Origin: Corynebacterium sp. HMSC036D02 | Lineage (GTDB): Bacteria; Actinomycetota; Actinomycetes; Mycobacteriales; Mycobacteriaceae | Direction: 5' to 3' | Length of the DNA stretch: 56,033 bases | Assembly (NCBI RefSeq): GCF_001836165.1 | Contig: NZ_KV827691.1 | Coordinates: forward strand, 58,008 to 114,040 | Part shown: positions 33,149-41,286 of the stretch, piece after piece | Layout of the letters: each line of letters opens with the position of its first letter | How positions within the stretch are numbered: the first letter of the stretch is position 1 | Notes under the pieces: model-generated | Databases searched by the model: none | Seen by the model: the letters and a program-made list of their open reading frames with translations, nothing else | What the model was told of the DNA's origin: nothing | Program-made: the position numbers and the translations under genes

Positions 33149-33437
33149 AGAAACCCCTAGCTCATAGAAAGATTAAAGACAATGACAAGAGTGCACTAAG
33201 CCTAACCGCCCGCACCGCCGTCTAACTAGTTAGCGCCACCGCCCTTAACCGTTTCGTTACCAGCCTTCCCCACTCCCGCACTCCGCGCTTTCAAAGAAGA
33301 GAAAAGTAGCTGCTACCTAAGGCACCTAAAAACCTTTATTCACCTGGCGATTTTACCTTTTCACAAAGAGGGTGTTAAAGTTACATCTCGTTGCACGGCA
33401 GGCGCTGAGGAAATCAGAAGTCACCGGGTAGACACAA

Positions 33438-33510
<73 letters not shown>

Positions 33511-33516
33511 CAGTTT

Positions 33517-33547
33517 AACCCCCTTCATCCTAGATGAAGGGGGTTTC
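33517..33547 (+). terminator. Rho-independent terminator after tRNA-Lys
   Basis: Perfect 13-bp arms AACCCCCTTCATC (33517-33529) and GATGAAGGGGGTT (33533-33545) with a 3-nt loop, followed by TCCTC. Ends the tRNA-Lys transcript. Confidence 0.85.
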
Positions 33548-33570
33548 CTCGTCCCACAGCCCCGACGGCC

Positions 33571-33598
33571 GGGTTAAGGGGGTTAGACCCTTAAGCCC
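33571..33598 (-). terminator. Hairpin at the end of the 2H phosphoesterase gene
   Basis: TTAAGGG (33574-33580) pairs with CCCTTAA (33588-33594), extended by GGG/CCC past one bulged base. The right arm overlaps the stop codon of the minus-strand gene ending at 33591. Likely a terminator, though without a T-run. Confidence 0.5.
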
Positions 33599-34097
33599 CG
33601 AAGACCTCCAAGCGCTGCGTCTTGGGCAGCCACCACGCGGCCTGCGCCGCCGTGAATTCCTTGTGCTCAAACGTCGAGATTTCATCGAGTGCCCGCATAT
33701 AGTCGGGAACGAGCGCTCGGGGCAGGCGCAGCCCCATCGTCAGGTGCGGGGTCCATCGCGGCCCGCGGCCTTCCGGGTTCGCGGCGCTTAACTGGCGCGC
33801 AGCGATCTCCAACTCGTCCGTGGTTTCCAGAAGCCACGCCACGGTCTGCTTGCTTTTCCTCCCGAATACCACCGTCCCGACGCGATGAAACAGCGCCGGC
33901 AGTAGCGGCGGCAACAGCGTGCGGGCCTCGTCGACGACTGCGGTCTCGAGCGCCGGCGCAAACGTTACCGTAATGTGCGGGCGCTGGTGCTGCACCGGAA
34001 AGCCACGCTGAGCCAGGGCAGCATAGACGTCCCGGATGGTGTTTTCATCCTCCGGGGTGAGGTATAACAGGAGGTTCTCGGGCGAATTTCGGCTCAC
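33591..34097 (-). CDS. 2H phosphoesterase (2'-5' RNA ligase-like)
   Basis: A 168-residue protein with the two HxT/S motifs that define the 2H superfamily: PHITVTF near residue 40 and PHLTMGL near 117. Members act on RNA 2',3'-cyclic ends or cyclic nucleotides; the true activity is unknown. The start ATG follows the ABC ATPase stop by 11 bp, so it may be the last gene of the iron importer operon by transcription only. Composition and length are normal. Confidence 0.85.
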   Translation of the reverse strand: MSRNSPENLLLYLTPEDENTIRDVYAALAQRGFPVQHQRPHITVTFAPALETAVVDEARTLLPPLLPALFHRVGTVVFGRKSKQTVAWLLETTDELEIAARQLSAANPEGRGPRWTPHLTMGLRLPRALVPDYMRALDEISTFEHKEFTAAQAAWWLPKTQRLEVFGA

Positions 34098-34108
34098 ACG
34101 GCCCGAGT

Positions 34109-34870
34109 CTAACTAACCTCCCGCAGCGCCACGACGGGTTGCCCGCGGTGGTCCAGCACATCCGTCTCTACGCCGTAGACCTCGCGCAAGAGTTCCTCCG
34201 TGAGCACCTCCCCCGGCGCGCCATGGGCGCGGGCCTTGCCACCGTGGAGCACGACGAGCTGGTCGCACATCCGAGCCGCCAGGTTGATGTCATGAATCGC
34301 CACCAACGCGAGGCTGCCTTCCTCCCGAGCTTTTGCCCGCACGCGACCCAAGACGAAGAGCTGGCGGTTGAGATCGAGGGCGGAGGTGGGTTCGTCGAGA
34401 AGCATGAGCCCAGGGGTCCCCACCAGCATCTGCGCCACGGCGACGAGCTGGCGTTGGCCGCCGGAGAGCTCGTTGAGGTAGCGCTGCGCAATGTCGTCGA
34501 GCCCCATGGAGTGCAGGACCTCGGCGGTGCGGGTGATTGGGTCCTCGCACGCTTCGCGTCGCGCCGCAATCAGCACCGCCTCAAACGCGCGCAGCGCCGC
34601 GGTGTGCGGCAGGCCCTGCGGCACATAGCCGATGAGCTGGCGGCGCCGCTGTCCGCGCGGGCTCTGGCCGTCGACGCGAAAGTCCACCGTGCCGCCCCGC
34701 GCGCGGTGCACGCCGGCGAGCGACTTAATGGTGGTGGTCTTGCCGGACGCGTTCGGCCCCAGCAGCCCCACGACCTGCCCGCCGCGCAGGGTGGGAAGGC
34801 TCAGCCCGTCTACCACCGTGCGCGAACCATAACCGGCGGTCAGATCGGAGATGGTGAGTTCTACGTCCAC
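34109..34870 (-). CDS. Iron-siderophore ABC importer ATPase (FecE/FhuC type)
   Basis: A 253-residue single-domain ABC ATPase: Walker A GPNASGKTT near residue 38, signature LNELSGGQRQLVAVAQ, Walker B LMLLDEPTSALD, switch histidine in VAIHDINLA. The subfamily fits FecE/FhuC/BtuD-like ATPases that drive siderophore, haem or B12 import. It overlaps the permease gene by 10 bp (34861-34870). Works with the permease at 34861-35976 and the lipoprotein at 35979-37199. Confidence 0.92.
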   Translation of the reverse strand: MDVELTISDLTAGYGSRTVVDGLSLPTLRGGQVVGLLGPNASGKTTTIKSLAGVHRARGGTVDFRVDGQSPRGQRRRQLIGYVPQGLPHTAALRAFEAVLIAARREACEDPITRTAEVLHSMGLDDIAQRYLNELSGGQRQLVAVAQMLVGTPGLMLLDEPTSALDLNRQLFVLGRVRAKAREEGSLALVAIHDINLAARMCDQLVVLHGGKARAHGAPGEVLTEELLREVYGVETDVLDHRGQPVVALREVS

Positions 34871-35976
34871 AATGCCCTCCTCCGGGTCATGACGATGGCG
34901 ATGAAGAATGGCACGCCTAATAGAGAGGTGACGATGCCGATGGGGATGGCCAGCCCGGGCTTAATCAGGAGGCTGAGCGCGTGGGCGGCGCACATCACCG
35001 CCGCGCCCGCGGCCATGGAGGCCGGTACGAAATAGCGCTGGTCCTCACCCACCAACATGCGCGCGATGTGCGGGCCCACCAGGCCGATAAAACCGATGAT
35101 GCCGGCGAAAGCCACGGTGGTGGCCGCGACGAGCGAGACCACGACGAGAACAATCACGCGTAGGCGGGAGGTGTTGATACCGAGGGCGGTGGCGCGGGCG
35201 TCACCAAGCCGCAGCGCCGTTAGCCGCCACGACAGCGCTCCCAGGATGGGCAACGCCACCGCAAGCACGCCGGCCAGCACGGCGTTGGCCTGCCAGCTAG
35301 CGCGGGTGAGCGAACCCATGGACCAGAAAACGATCTGTTGGAGAGCCTCGCTGGAAGAGCGGTATTGAATGAGCGCCAGCATGGCCTGGAAGAAGAAGAC
35401 GAGGCCGATGCCGAGCAGCACCATCGTCTCGGACTTCGCACCGCGAATAACGGCGGCAACGACGATGATGGCTGTGGCCAGCGCCGCCGACAGCCACGCG
35501 ATGAGTGCGAGGTTGAACTGCGGTTGGGCCAGAAGCTGCCAACGCAACACGATGGCGCTGGCTCCGCCGAAGGCAGCCGCCGCGGAGATGCCGAGGGTAA
35601 AGGGCTCCGCCAGCGGATTATCCAGGATGGTCTGCATCTGCGCGCCAGCCAGTGACAGGCTGGCGCCGATAAGCAGCGCCATGACGGCCATAGGCAGGCG
35701 CAGGCTCCACAGGACTGTACGCGTTTGCTTGTCGACGCCTCCCGGATCCACCATCCCCCGCAGCACCTGCCCCGGGGTGAGGTCGATGGCGCCAACGATC
35801 ACACTAAGAACGAATGCGGCGAGCGCTACGACGATAAGCCCAGCGACGATGGCGATGCGGCGGCGGGTCACGCGGGAGTGCTCGCGTGCGAGGGCCTCCA
35901 CGGGAAGCACCGCGGTTTCTGCGTGCGTGGTCCGTTCAGGGCTTGCCGAGCGCGCGGTTGAGGTGAGAATGCTCAT
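34861..35976 (-). CDS. Iron-siderophore ABC importer permease (FecCD family)
   Basis: A 371-residue permease with about nine to ten membrane helices. The start is ATG 35974-35976 (MSILTSTARSASPE), 2 bp after the lipoprotein stop; the open frame extends 57 codons upstream into that gene but has no membrane or family character. Motifs of the FecCD family: LRLPMAVMALLIGASLSLAGAQMQ (cited by its first residues LRLPMAVMA and following GASL..AGAQMQ), NPLAEPFTLGIS, and the ATPase-contact region FAGIIGFIGLVGPHIARMLVG. A single permease gene is present, so it likely forms a homodimer. Confidence 0.92.
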   Translation of the reverse strand: MSILTSTARSASPERTTHAETAVLPVEALAREHSRVTRRRIAIVAGLIVVALAAFVLSVIVGAIDLTPGQVLRGMVDPGGVDKQTRTVLWSLRLPMAVMALLIGASLSLAGAQMQTILDNPLAEPFTLGISAAAAFGGASAIVLRWQLLAQPQFNLALIAWLSAALATAIIVVAAVIRGAKSETMVLLGIGLVFFFQAMLALIQYRSSSEALQQIVFWSMGSLTRASWQANAVLAGVLAVALPILGALSWRLTALRLGDARATALGINTSRLRVIVLVVVSLVAATTVAFAGIIGFIGLVGPHIARMLVGEDQRYFVPASMAAGAAVMCAAHALSLLIKPGLAIPIGIVTSLLGVPFFIAIVMTRRRALWT

Positions 35977-35978
35977 GA

Positions 35979-37199
35979 CTAGTTGGTGCTGAAGAAGGTT
36001 CCGTCGCCGGGGACGGGCGAGTATTTCTCTTGGGCTTCGGCCCATTCTTTCTGAACGTTGACGTCTGCGTAGTCCTCTGGGTGGAGCCACGCGGCGATCT
36101 GAAGGAGTGCCAGGTAGTTGAAGGGCGAGTTGTAGAACTGGTGCCACAGGCCGTGGAGGTTGTGCTCCTTGACGGCAGAAAGATCCTCAAAACCAGGTTG
36201 GACGCCGGCCAGCGAAGCGGCGCTCTCGTGGGCATCCTTTTCGCTGATGCCATAGCCGGCGGCAGCGAAGCCGGTGTGGCCCTTTGCGTTATCCACTTTG
36301 GCGGACCAGTCGCCGCCGGTGGCAATGATCATGTCGGGATTGGCGTCGATGACCTTCTCCGGGGTCAGCGCGCCGGACTCACCCTCGATGATGCCGTCTG
36401 CCACGTTCTTTCCACCGGCGACGTTGACCAGCTCAGAAATGTTGGAGTCATTCCACGAGCCGCAACAGTCGGAGACACCCGCTGCGCGCCACACGAAGGT
36501 GGAGGGCTTGTCCTGCGCTTTCGTGGCGCGCTCGGTTACCAGATCCACGTTCTTTTGCCAGTCCGCGATGAACTCCTCCGCGCGGTCCTCGTGGCCGAAG
36601 ATATCGGCGAAGATTTCCATGGTGGGAATGGTGTTCTCCAAGGGCTTGGCGCGGAAGTCCGTGACGGCATAGGTCAGGCCGGCCTGATCCAGCTTGTCGG
36701 TGAGCCCAGCGGTCTGGGAGGCCTCGTACTGATCCTTGGAGAGCACGATGAGGTCCGGGTCGAGGCTGATGAGCTCCTCCACAGTGACATCACCCTTGGT
36801 GAAGCCGCCGATTTCCGGCAGCTCGTTGACTTTGGGCGTGGTCTTTTCCAACTCGCGGTAGTAGTCGGGCACATTCTGCTTCAGGTCCGATCCGATGGCC
36901 ACGACCTTGTCCAGCGGGTCTTCCTTGTTGAGGATGCCGGTGGCAAAGACGCTGCGGCCTTCTCCCAGGATGACGCGTTCCGGCGCGTGGTCCAGCTCCA
37001 CCTGGCGGCCGGCAAGGTCTGTGAAACTCACAGCGGCAGTCCCCTGCGCTCCCGTGGCCTGCTCGCTGCCGGCATCGGCATTGTCGGAGGCACAGCCCGC
37101 CAGCGCGCTGGCCAGCGCCGCCACCATGGCGCACGCCCCTACTACTCGCCCGGCGCGCGGACGGGATGCCTGGCCTGCAGGCGTCGATACGTGAAGCAC
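35979..37199 (-). CDS. Iron-siderophore binding lipoprotein (TroA/FepB-like)
   Basis: A 406-residue lipoprotein. The signal peptide with positively charged start ends in lipobox SALAGC, then a short disordered spacer and a class III binding-protein fold: VSFTDLAGRQVELDHAPERVILG, GGFTKGDVTVEELISLDPDLIVL, and a helical linker before the second lobe SWNDSNISELVNVAGGKNVADG. Late region FYNSPFNYLALLQIAAWLHPEDY is typical of siderophore or haem binders. First gene of the SBP-permease-ATPase operon. A DtxR-like box lies 56 bp upstream. Exact ligand (hydroxamate, catecholate or citrate type) not readable. Confidence 0.9.
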   Translation of the reverse strand: MLHVSTPAGQASRPRAGRVVGACAMVAALASALAGCASDNADAGSEQATGAQGTAAVSFTDLAGRQVELDHAPERVILGEGRSVFATGILNKEDPLDKVVAIGSDLKQNVPDYYRELEKTTPKVNELPEIGGFTKGDVTVEELISLDPDLIVLSKDQYEASQTAGLTDKLDQAGLTYAVTDFRAKPLENTIPTMEIFADIFGHEDRAEEFIADWQKNVDLVTERATKAQDKPSTFVWRAAGVSDCCGSWNDSNISELVNVAGGKNVADGIIEGESGALTPEKVIDANPDMIIATGGDWSAKVDNAKGHTGFAAAGYGISEKDAHESAASLAGVQPGFEDLSAVKEHNLHGLWHQFYNSPFNYLALLQIAAWLHPEDYADVNVQKEWAEAQEKYSPVPGDGTFFSTN

Positions 37200-37254
37200 G
37201 ATTTCTCCTTCAAACTTTGGTCTTATGGTCTGTTCGGAGGTTCATACTACACAG

Positions 37255-37273
37255 ACAGGTAAGGCTACCCAAA
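37255..37273. promoter_or_regulatory. Candidate DtxR box upstream of the iron importer operon
   Basis: ACAGGTAAGGCTACCCAAA agrees at 14 of 19 positions with the DtxR consensus. A second weaker half, GGGTAGGC, follows near 37283, so that GGCTACCC and GGGTAGGC make an inverted repeat around 37263-37291. Function is inferred from the operon's content. Confidence 0.5.
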
Positions 37274-37395
37274 GCCTGCATAGGGTAGGCAATGCTTCCA
37301 GTAACGCATACGGAGCACAAAAATGCCCCACCCCGGGGTATTTCCCAAGGCAGGGCCTCTAGGTATGCAGTCGCGCCCAACGGCGCTAACCGGCT

Positions 37396-37674
37396 CTAGC
37401 GACGCTCAGCGAGCAGGCGCTGCAGTTCCTTGATATCGGACTTGCGGCGCTTGGAGCGGAAAACGGAGAAAGCGATAAGGCCTACGACGGCTGCACCAAC
37501 GCCGGCGAGCGCCATCTGCACATTGCGCTCCTGCAGCTTCTGGGTTGCCGCGCCCTTAGCGTCCTCGACGAAGTTCTGCGGCTTGCTGCGATCAGCCAGC
37601 TCATCCAAGGTGCTAGCCAGCTGACGGCGGGTGCGCTCGATGTCGCGCTGGATATCATCAATGTTGCGTGCCAC
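37396..37674 (-). CDS. DUF3618 small membrane-anchored protein (Rv2520c-like)
   Basis: A 92-residue protein. Residues 1-45 form an amphipathic, probably coiled helix with the DUF3618 pattern DIQRDIERTRRQLASTLDEL. One membrane helix VQMALAGVGAAVVGLIAFSVF (about 53-73) follows, then a basic tail RSKRRKSD. Function unknown. It stands beside bcp, as Rv2520c stands beside Rv2521 in M. tuberculosis. Confidence 0.85.
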   Translation of the reverse strand: MARNIDDIQRDIERTRRQLASTLDELADRSKPQNFVEDAKGAATQKLQERNVQMALAGVGAAVVGLIAFSVFRSKRRKSDIKELQRLLAERR

Positions 37675-37871
37675 GTGAATCTCCTGAATTTGGCTTCGTT
37701 CGGTGTTGCTGCGGTTAGTGTCTTTCTAACCGTTGTGGTTCTAACGTCGACATTCTACATTGACCACCAGCTCCCCTGCAGAGTTGGCCATGCTTTTTCT
37801 CACCCATGCTGCACCGAGCAGACTTAGATTCGCGAAAGAGCCCCGTGGTCGAGCACGGTAAGGTAGACAGC

Positions 37872-38342
37872 ATGACTGAAGCACAACGACTATCCGTAGG
37901 AGACAAGGCTCCCGCTTTTTCCTTGAGCGATGATGCCGGCAACACCGTAAGTCTGAGTGACTATGCTGGCCAGCGCGTCGTGGTTTATTTCTACCCGCGC
38001 GCCAACACCCCTGGCTGCACGAAGGAGGCCTGTGACTTCCGCGATAGCTTGGAGCAGCTCAACGGCATGAACATCGCCGTGGTAGGCATCTCCCCCGATA
38101 AGCCCGAGGCCTTGGCGAAATTCCGCGAGGACCACGAGCTGAACTTCCCGCTGCTGTCTGACCCCGACAAGGAGGTCATGACGGCTTATGCTGCTTTCGG
38201 CGAGAAGAAAAACTACGGCAAGGTAGTCCAAGGCGTTATCCGCTCCACGTTCCTCATCGAGGAAGACGGCACCATTGGTCAAGCCATGTACAACGTCAAG
38301 GCCACCGGCCACGTTGCCCGCGTGCTCAAGGGGCTCAACTAA
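37872..38342 (+). CDS. bcp: Thiol peroxidase, Bcp/PrxQ type
   Basis: A 156-residue peroxiredoxin that reduces H2O2 and organic hydroperoxides using thioredoxin. The start MTEAQRLSVGDKAPAFSL at ATG 37872 follows AAGGTAG; a longer frame upstream has no family character. Active-site region YFYPRANTPGCTKEACDFRD holds the peroxidatic Cys49 and resolving Cys54, five residues apart as in PrxQ. The TetR gene starts 3 bp after its stop, so both are on one transcript. Corresponds to Rv2521. Confidence 0.93.
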   Translation: MTEAQRLSVGDKAPAFSLSDDAGNTVSLSDYAGQRVVVYFYPRANTPGCTKEACDFRDSLEQLNGMNIAVVGISPDKPEALAKFREDHELNFPLLSDPDKEVMTAYAAFGEKKNYGKVVQGVIRSTFLIEEDGTIGQAMYNVKATGHVARVLKGLN

Positions 38343-38345
38343 ACC

Positions 38346-38984
38346 GTGGAATCTAGCTCGAAGTCACCGGAGATTCTGGTCCCGAGGCGTCGCCCAGCGC
38401 AGGCGCGTAGCCGGGCCAAGTATGACCGGATTTTGTCCTGCGCGCGGGAGGCGCTCGTGGACTATGGCTTCGAGTCTTTTACTTTCGACGAAGTCTCGCG
38501 CCGCGCGGAAGTGCCGATTGGCACGCTCTACCAGTATTTTGCAAATAAGTACGTGCTGATCTGCGAGCTCGACCGCCAAGACACCGCGGAGATGTTGGCT
38601 GAGGTTGAGCGCTTTTCCCAGCGCGTTCCGGCCCTGCAATGGCCGGACTTCCTCGAAGAATTCATCGACCGCATGGCTCGTGTTTGGCGCAACGACCCCT
38701 CGCGCCGCGCGGTGTGGCATGCCGTGCAGTCCACACCCGCGACCCGCGCCACGGCTGCCGACACGGAGCTCAGCCTGCTCAAACCCATCGCAGAAATCAT
38801 CGAGCCGCTTGCCCAAGGCTTGGACGCTCACGCCCGCGTGGAAATTGCGGCCTTCCTCGTCCACACCGTGGTTTCCCTGCTCAACTACAGCACCATGCGC
38901 TCCGAGGAGAGCTTTGATGGCGTGGTGGAAGAGATTAAGCGCATGCTCATCGCTTACCTCTTCGCCATTGCCACGAGCGCCTAG
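38346..38984 (+). CDS. fasR: TetR-family regulator, probable fatty acid synthesis repressor FasR
   Basis: A 212-residue TetR protein, start GTG 38346. N-terminal helix-turn-helix: RAKYDRILSCAREALVDYGFE, then FDEVSRRAEVPIGTLYQYFANKY. The C-terminal helical domain would bind an acyl-CoA or other ligand. In C. glutamicum, fasR lies directly after bcp and near acpS and a fas gene, and controls fatty acid synthase and acetyl-CoA carboxylase genes; the neighbourhood here is the same. The FasR name rests on this position rather than on a unique motif. Confidence 0.75.
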   Translation: MESSSKSPEILVPRRRPAQARSRAKYDRILSCAREALVDYGFESFTFDEVSRRAEVPIGTLYQYFANKYVLICELDRQDTAEMLAEVERFSQRVPALQWPDFLEEFIDRMARVWRNDPSRRAVWHAVQSTPATRATAADTELSLLKPIAEIIEPLAQGLDAHARVEIAAFLVHTVVSLLNYSTMRSEESFDGVVEEIKRMLIAYLFAIATSA

Positions 38985-39019
38985 CCACACCCAGCGAAGC
39001 CAGGTGCACCCAGGCGTGT

Positions 39020-39442
39020 TTAGCGCGAAAGGTACACAAGGGCGGTGGCGTAGTCACCATCGTGGCTAATGGACAGCGCCGTGGAAAACTCCCCCAGGGA
39101 TTCCCGCGTGAGGCGGGCAATCTCACCACGCAACTCGAGTGCTACGCGCCCCCATGCATCCGGGCGGACCTCAATCTCCGCCCAGTCCACGGCTTCCTCT
39201 GCCATAACCGGCGGGTGCCCGTAAAGCGCTTGCGACCACGCCTTGATGAAGGCCTCCTTGGCCGCCCAGCGCCCCGCCAGGTGCTGCGCGCGGGCAGCAC
39301 CGCTCAGCCCCCGGGCCTGCGCCACGCGCAATTCGGAAGCGCTAAAGACCCGCGCGAAGCGCGTGCCGGGAAGCTCCAGCTGCTGGGCAAAGGACGGGAT
39401 ATGCACTAGGTCGGTGCCCACGCTCACGCCGCTTTTTGTCAT
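39020..39442 (-). CDS. acpS: Holo-ACP synthase (4'-phosphopantetheinyl transferase)
   Basis: A 140-residue enzyme that moves phosphopantetheine from CoA onto the ACP serine of the FAS. Motifs: VGTDLVHI with metal-ligand Asp11 near the N-terminus and GRWAAKEAFIKAW with the catalytic Glu/Lys. The fungal FAS carries this activity as its C-terminal domain; the FAS in this window lacks it, so this gene supplies it. In this window it is separated from fas by the three-gene sugar ABC cassette, all on the same strand. Confidence 0.93.
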   Translation of the reverse strand: MTKSGVSVGTDLVHIPSFAQQLELPGTRFARVFSASELRVAQARGLSGAARAQHLAGRWAAKEAFIKAWSQALYGHPPVMAEEAVDWAEIEVRPDAWGRVALELRGEIARLTRESLGEFSTALSISHDGDYATALVYLSR

Positions 39443-39472
39443 GCAAGCCAGCTTAGTTGCGCCAACCGTGGT

Positions 39473-40225
39473 CTAACGCGCCAGCTCCTGCTTGAGCTCC
39501 TCCAGCTCGTCACCGCCGGCCATCCACTGGGTCAGCTCCGGCAACGTGACCTCCTCCTTGGAGGCGTCCAGCGACATCTGCCCCACCGTGAGCACGATGA
39601 AGTGATCGCCCACGAGGTAGGCGTGCTGCGGGTTGTGCGTAATGAACACCACGCCCATGCCGCGTTCGCGGGCGGCATCGATAAAGCGCAGCACCATGCC
39701 TGATTGCTTCACACCGAGCGCGGCGGTCGGCTCGTCCAAGATGATGTAGCGCGCGCCGAAGTAGATGGCGCGAGCAATGGCGACTACTTGGCGCTGGCCG
39801 CCGGAGAGGGCCGAGAGTTCCACGGAGACGTCGCCAAGCTCAATGCCCATCTCGGACAGCTGCTCGTGCGTAATCCGCTTCATCTCTTCCTCACGCAAGC
39901 TCCCCAGCGCCCCAGTGAGCTCTTGGCCCAGGAAGAAGTTGCGCCACACCGACAACGAGGGCACCAGCGCCAAGTCCTGGTACACGGTGGCAATACCCGC
40001 GTCGAGGGAATCGCGGGGGCTGGCGAAGTTCACCTCTTCCCCATCGACGGTGATGGTGCCGCCGGTGGGCTGGTTGAGGCCGGCGAGGATCTTGATCAGC
40101 GTGGACTTGCCCGCGCCGTTATCACCCAGCACGCAGGTCACCGCGCCCTCTTTCACAGAGAGGTTGATGCCGCGCAGGGCGTGGAAGTTGCCGAAGGTTT
40201 GGGAAATATCGTGCAGCTCAATCAT
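39473..40225 (-). CDS. Sugar ABC importer ATPase, single-domain CUT2 type
   Basis: A 250-residue ATPase starting MIELHDISQTFGNFHALRGI at ATG 40223-40225; the frame continues upstream through the permease gene but only as a shadow. Walker A GDNGAGKST near residue 36, signature LSGGQRQVVAIAR, Walker B YIILDEPTAALG. CUT2 importers such as ribose systems usually have two fused ATPases; here one domain is present, as in FrcA. It is 2 bp after the permease gene. The substrate is probably a monosaccharide or inositol; not decidable. Confidence 0.88.
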   Translation of the reverse strand: MIELHDISQTFGNFHALRGINLSVKEGAVTCVLGDNGAGKSTLIKILAGLNQPTGGTITVDGEEVNFASPRDSLDAGIATVYQDLALVPSLSVWRNFFLGQELTGALGSLREEEMKRITHEQLSEMGIELGDVSVELSALSGGQRQVVAIARAIYFGARYIILDEPTAALGVKQSGMVLRFIDAARERGMGVVFITHNPQHAYLVGDHFIVLTVGQMSLDASKEEVTLPELTQWMAGGDELEELKQELAR

Positions 40226-40227
40226 GG

Positions 40228-41286
40228 TTATCGCTTCCTCGTAAAGTTGGCCACCGAGGTGTTCGTCAGCACGGCAAAGAGCAGCATGGCGCCGAGGAAG
40301 AACTTGAACCAGTCGGGGTTCCAGCCGGCGTACACGATGCCCTGGTTGGTCATGCCGAAGATGAGCGCGCCGATGGCTGTGCCCACTGCGGTGCCGCGCC
40401 CGCCGGTCATGGAACAGCCGCCGATAACCGCGGCGATGATGTAGAGGAACTCGTTGCCAATGCCCTGGCCGGCCTGGATGGAGTCGAAGGCAAAGAGGGT
40501 GTGCATGCCCACGAACCACGCCGCGAAGCCGACGAGCATGAACAGCGCCACCTTGACGCGGCGCACGGGAACGCCGACGGCGCGGGCGGCTTCATCGTCG
40601 CCGCCCACGGCGAAGATCCAGTTTCCCCAGCGCGTCTTGTACAGCACCCACGAGGCAATGGCGACGAAGAGGATCCACCAGATGACGGTGGCGCGGATGC
40701 TCAAGCCACCGATGTGGATGGTGCCGGCAAAAATGACGCGGGCCGAGCTGAATCCTTCCATGTCAGCGATGGTCGGGGTGGCCACCTGGCCGGTCACCAG
40801 CTTGGTAATCGCCAGGTTAAGGCCCTGCAGCATGAGGAAAGCCGCCAGCGTAATAAGGAAGGAGTCGATCTTTGTGCGCACCACAAGGAAGCCGTTGAGC
40901 GCGCCGATGGCCAGGGCGGTCAACAAGGATAGGCCCACGCCCACCCACGAGTTGAGGTGGAAGTTGTAGTTGAGCATGGTGGCCACAAGCGCCGCGGACG
41001 TCACCGCCACACCGGAGGACAAATCAAACTCATTACCAATCATGAGCAGGCCCACCGCCAAGGCCACGATGCCCAGCGTAGAGCTGGCGTAGAGCACCGT
41101 GGAGAAGGCCTCCACCGAGCGGAAGGCGGGCGCCACGATCATGAAGAGGACGAAGATAACCACCGCGCCGAGCAAGCTGGCCAGCTCCGGGCGGCGGATG
41201 AGGCGCGCGAAGCCGCTGCGGCGGGTCAGGCGGGTATCGGAAGGGCTGGATAGCGACTCGTCGGATGCAGTCGTGGCTTCACTCAT
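40228..41286 (-). CDS. Sugar ABC importer permease, CUT2 (RbsC-like)
   Basis: A 352-residue permease with about nine membrane helices and a 40-residue charged N-terminus. RbsC-family features: GLLMIGNEFDLSSGVAVTSAALVA, LNGFLVVRTKIDSFLITLAAF, and the late GCSMTGGRGTAVGTAIGALIFG. Start ATG overlaps the stop of the binding-protein gene by 4 bp (41283-41286). Forms the membrane channel of the importer with the flanking ATPase and lipoprotein. Confidence 0.9.
   Translation of the reverse strand: MSEATTASDESLSSPSDTRLTRRSGFARLIRRPELASLLGAVVIFVLFMIVAPAFRSVEAFSTVLYASSTLGIVALAVGLLMIGNEFDLSSGVAVTSAALVATMLNYNFHLNSWVGVGLSLLTALAIGALNGFLVVRTKIDSFLITLAAFLMLQGLNLAITKLVTGQVATPTIADMEGFSSARVIFAGTIHIGGLSIRATVIWWILFVAIASWVLYKTRWGNWIFAVGGDDEAARAVGVPVRRVKVALFMLVGFAAWFVGMHTLFAFDSIQAGQGIGNEFLYIIAAVIGGCSMTGGRGTAVGTAIGALIFGMTNQGIVYAGWNPDWFKFFLGAMLLFAVLTNTSVANFTRKR

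Noticed and set aside
37864..37879. Second McbR-like box TAGACAGCATGACTGA before bcp
   Set aside because: Only the left half fits; the right half ACTGA does not match GTCTA and the site overlaps the bcp start codon.
40226..40519. N-terminal extension of the sugar ABC ATPase
   Set aside because: It is an Arg/His-rich shadow of the overlapping permease gene; the ATPase fold starts at 40225.
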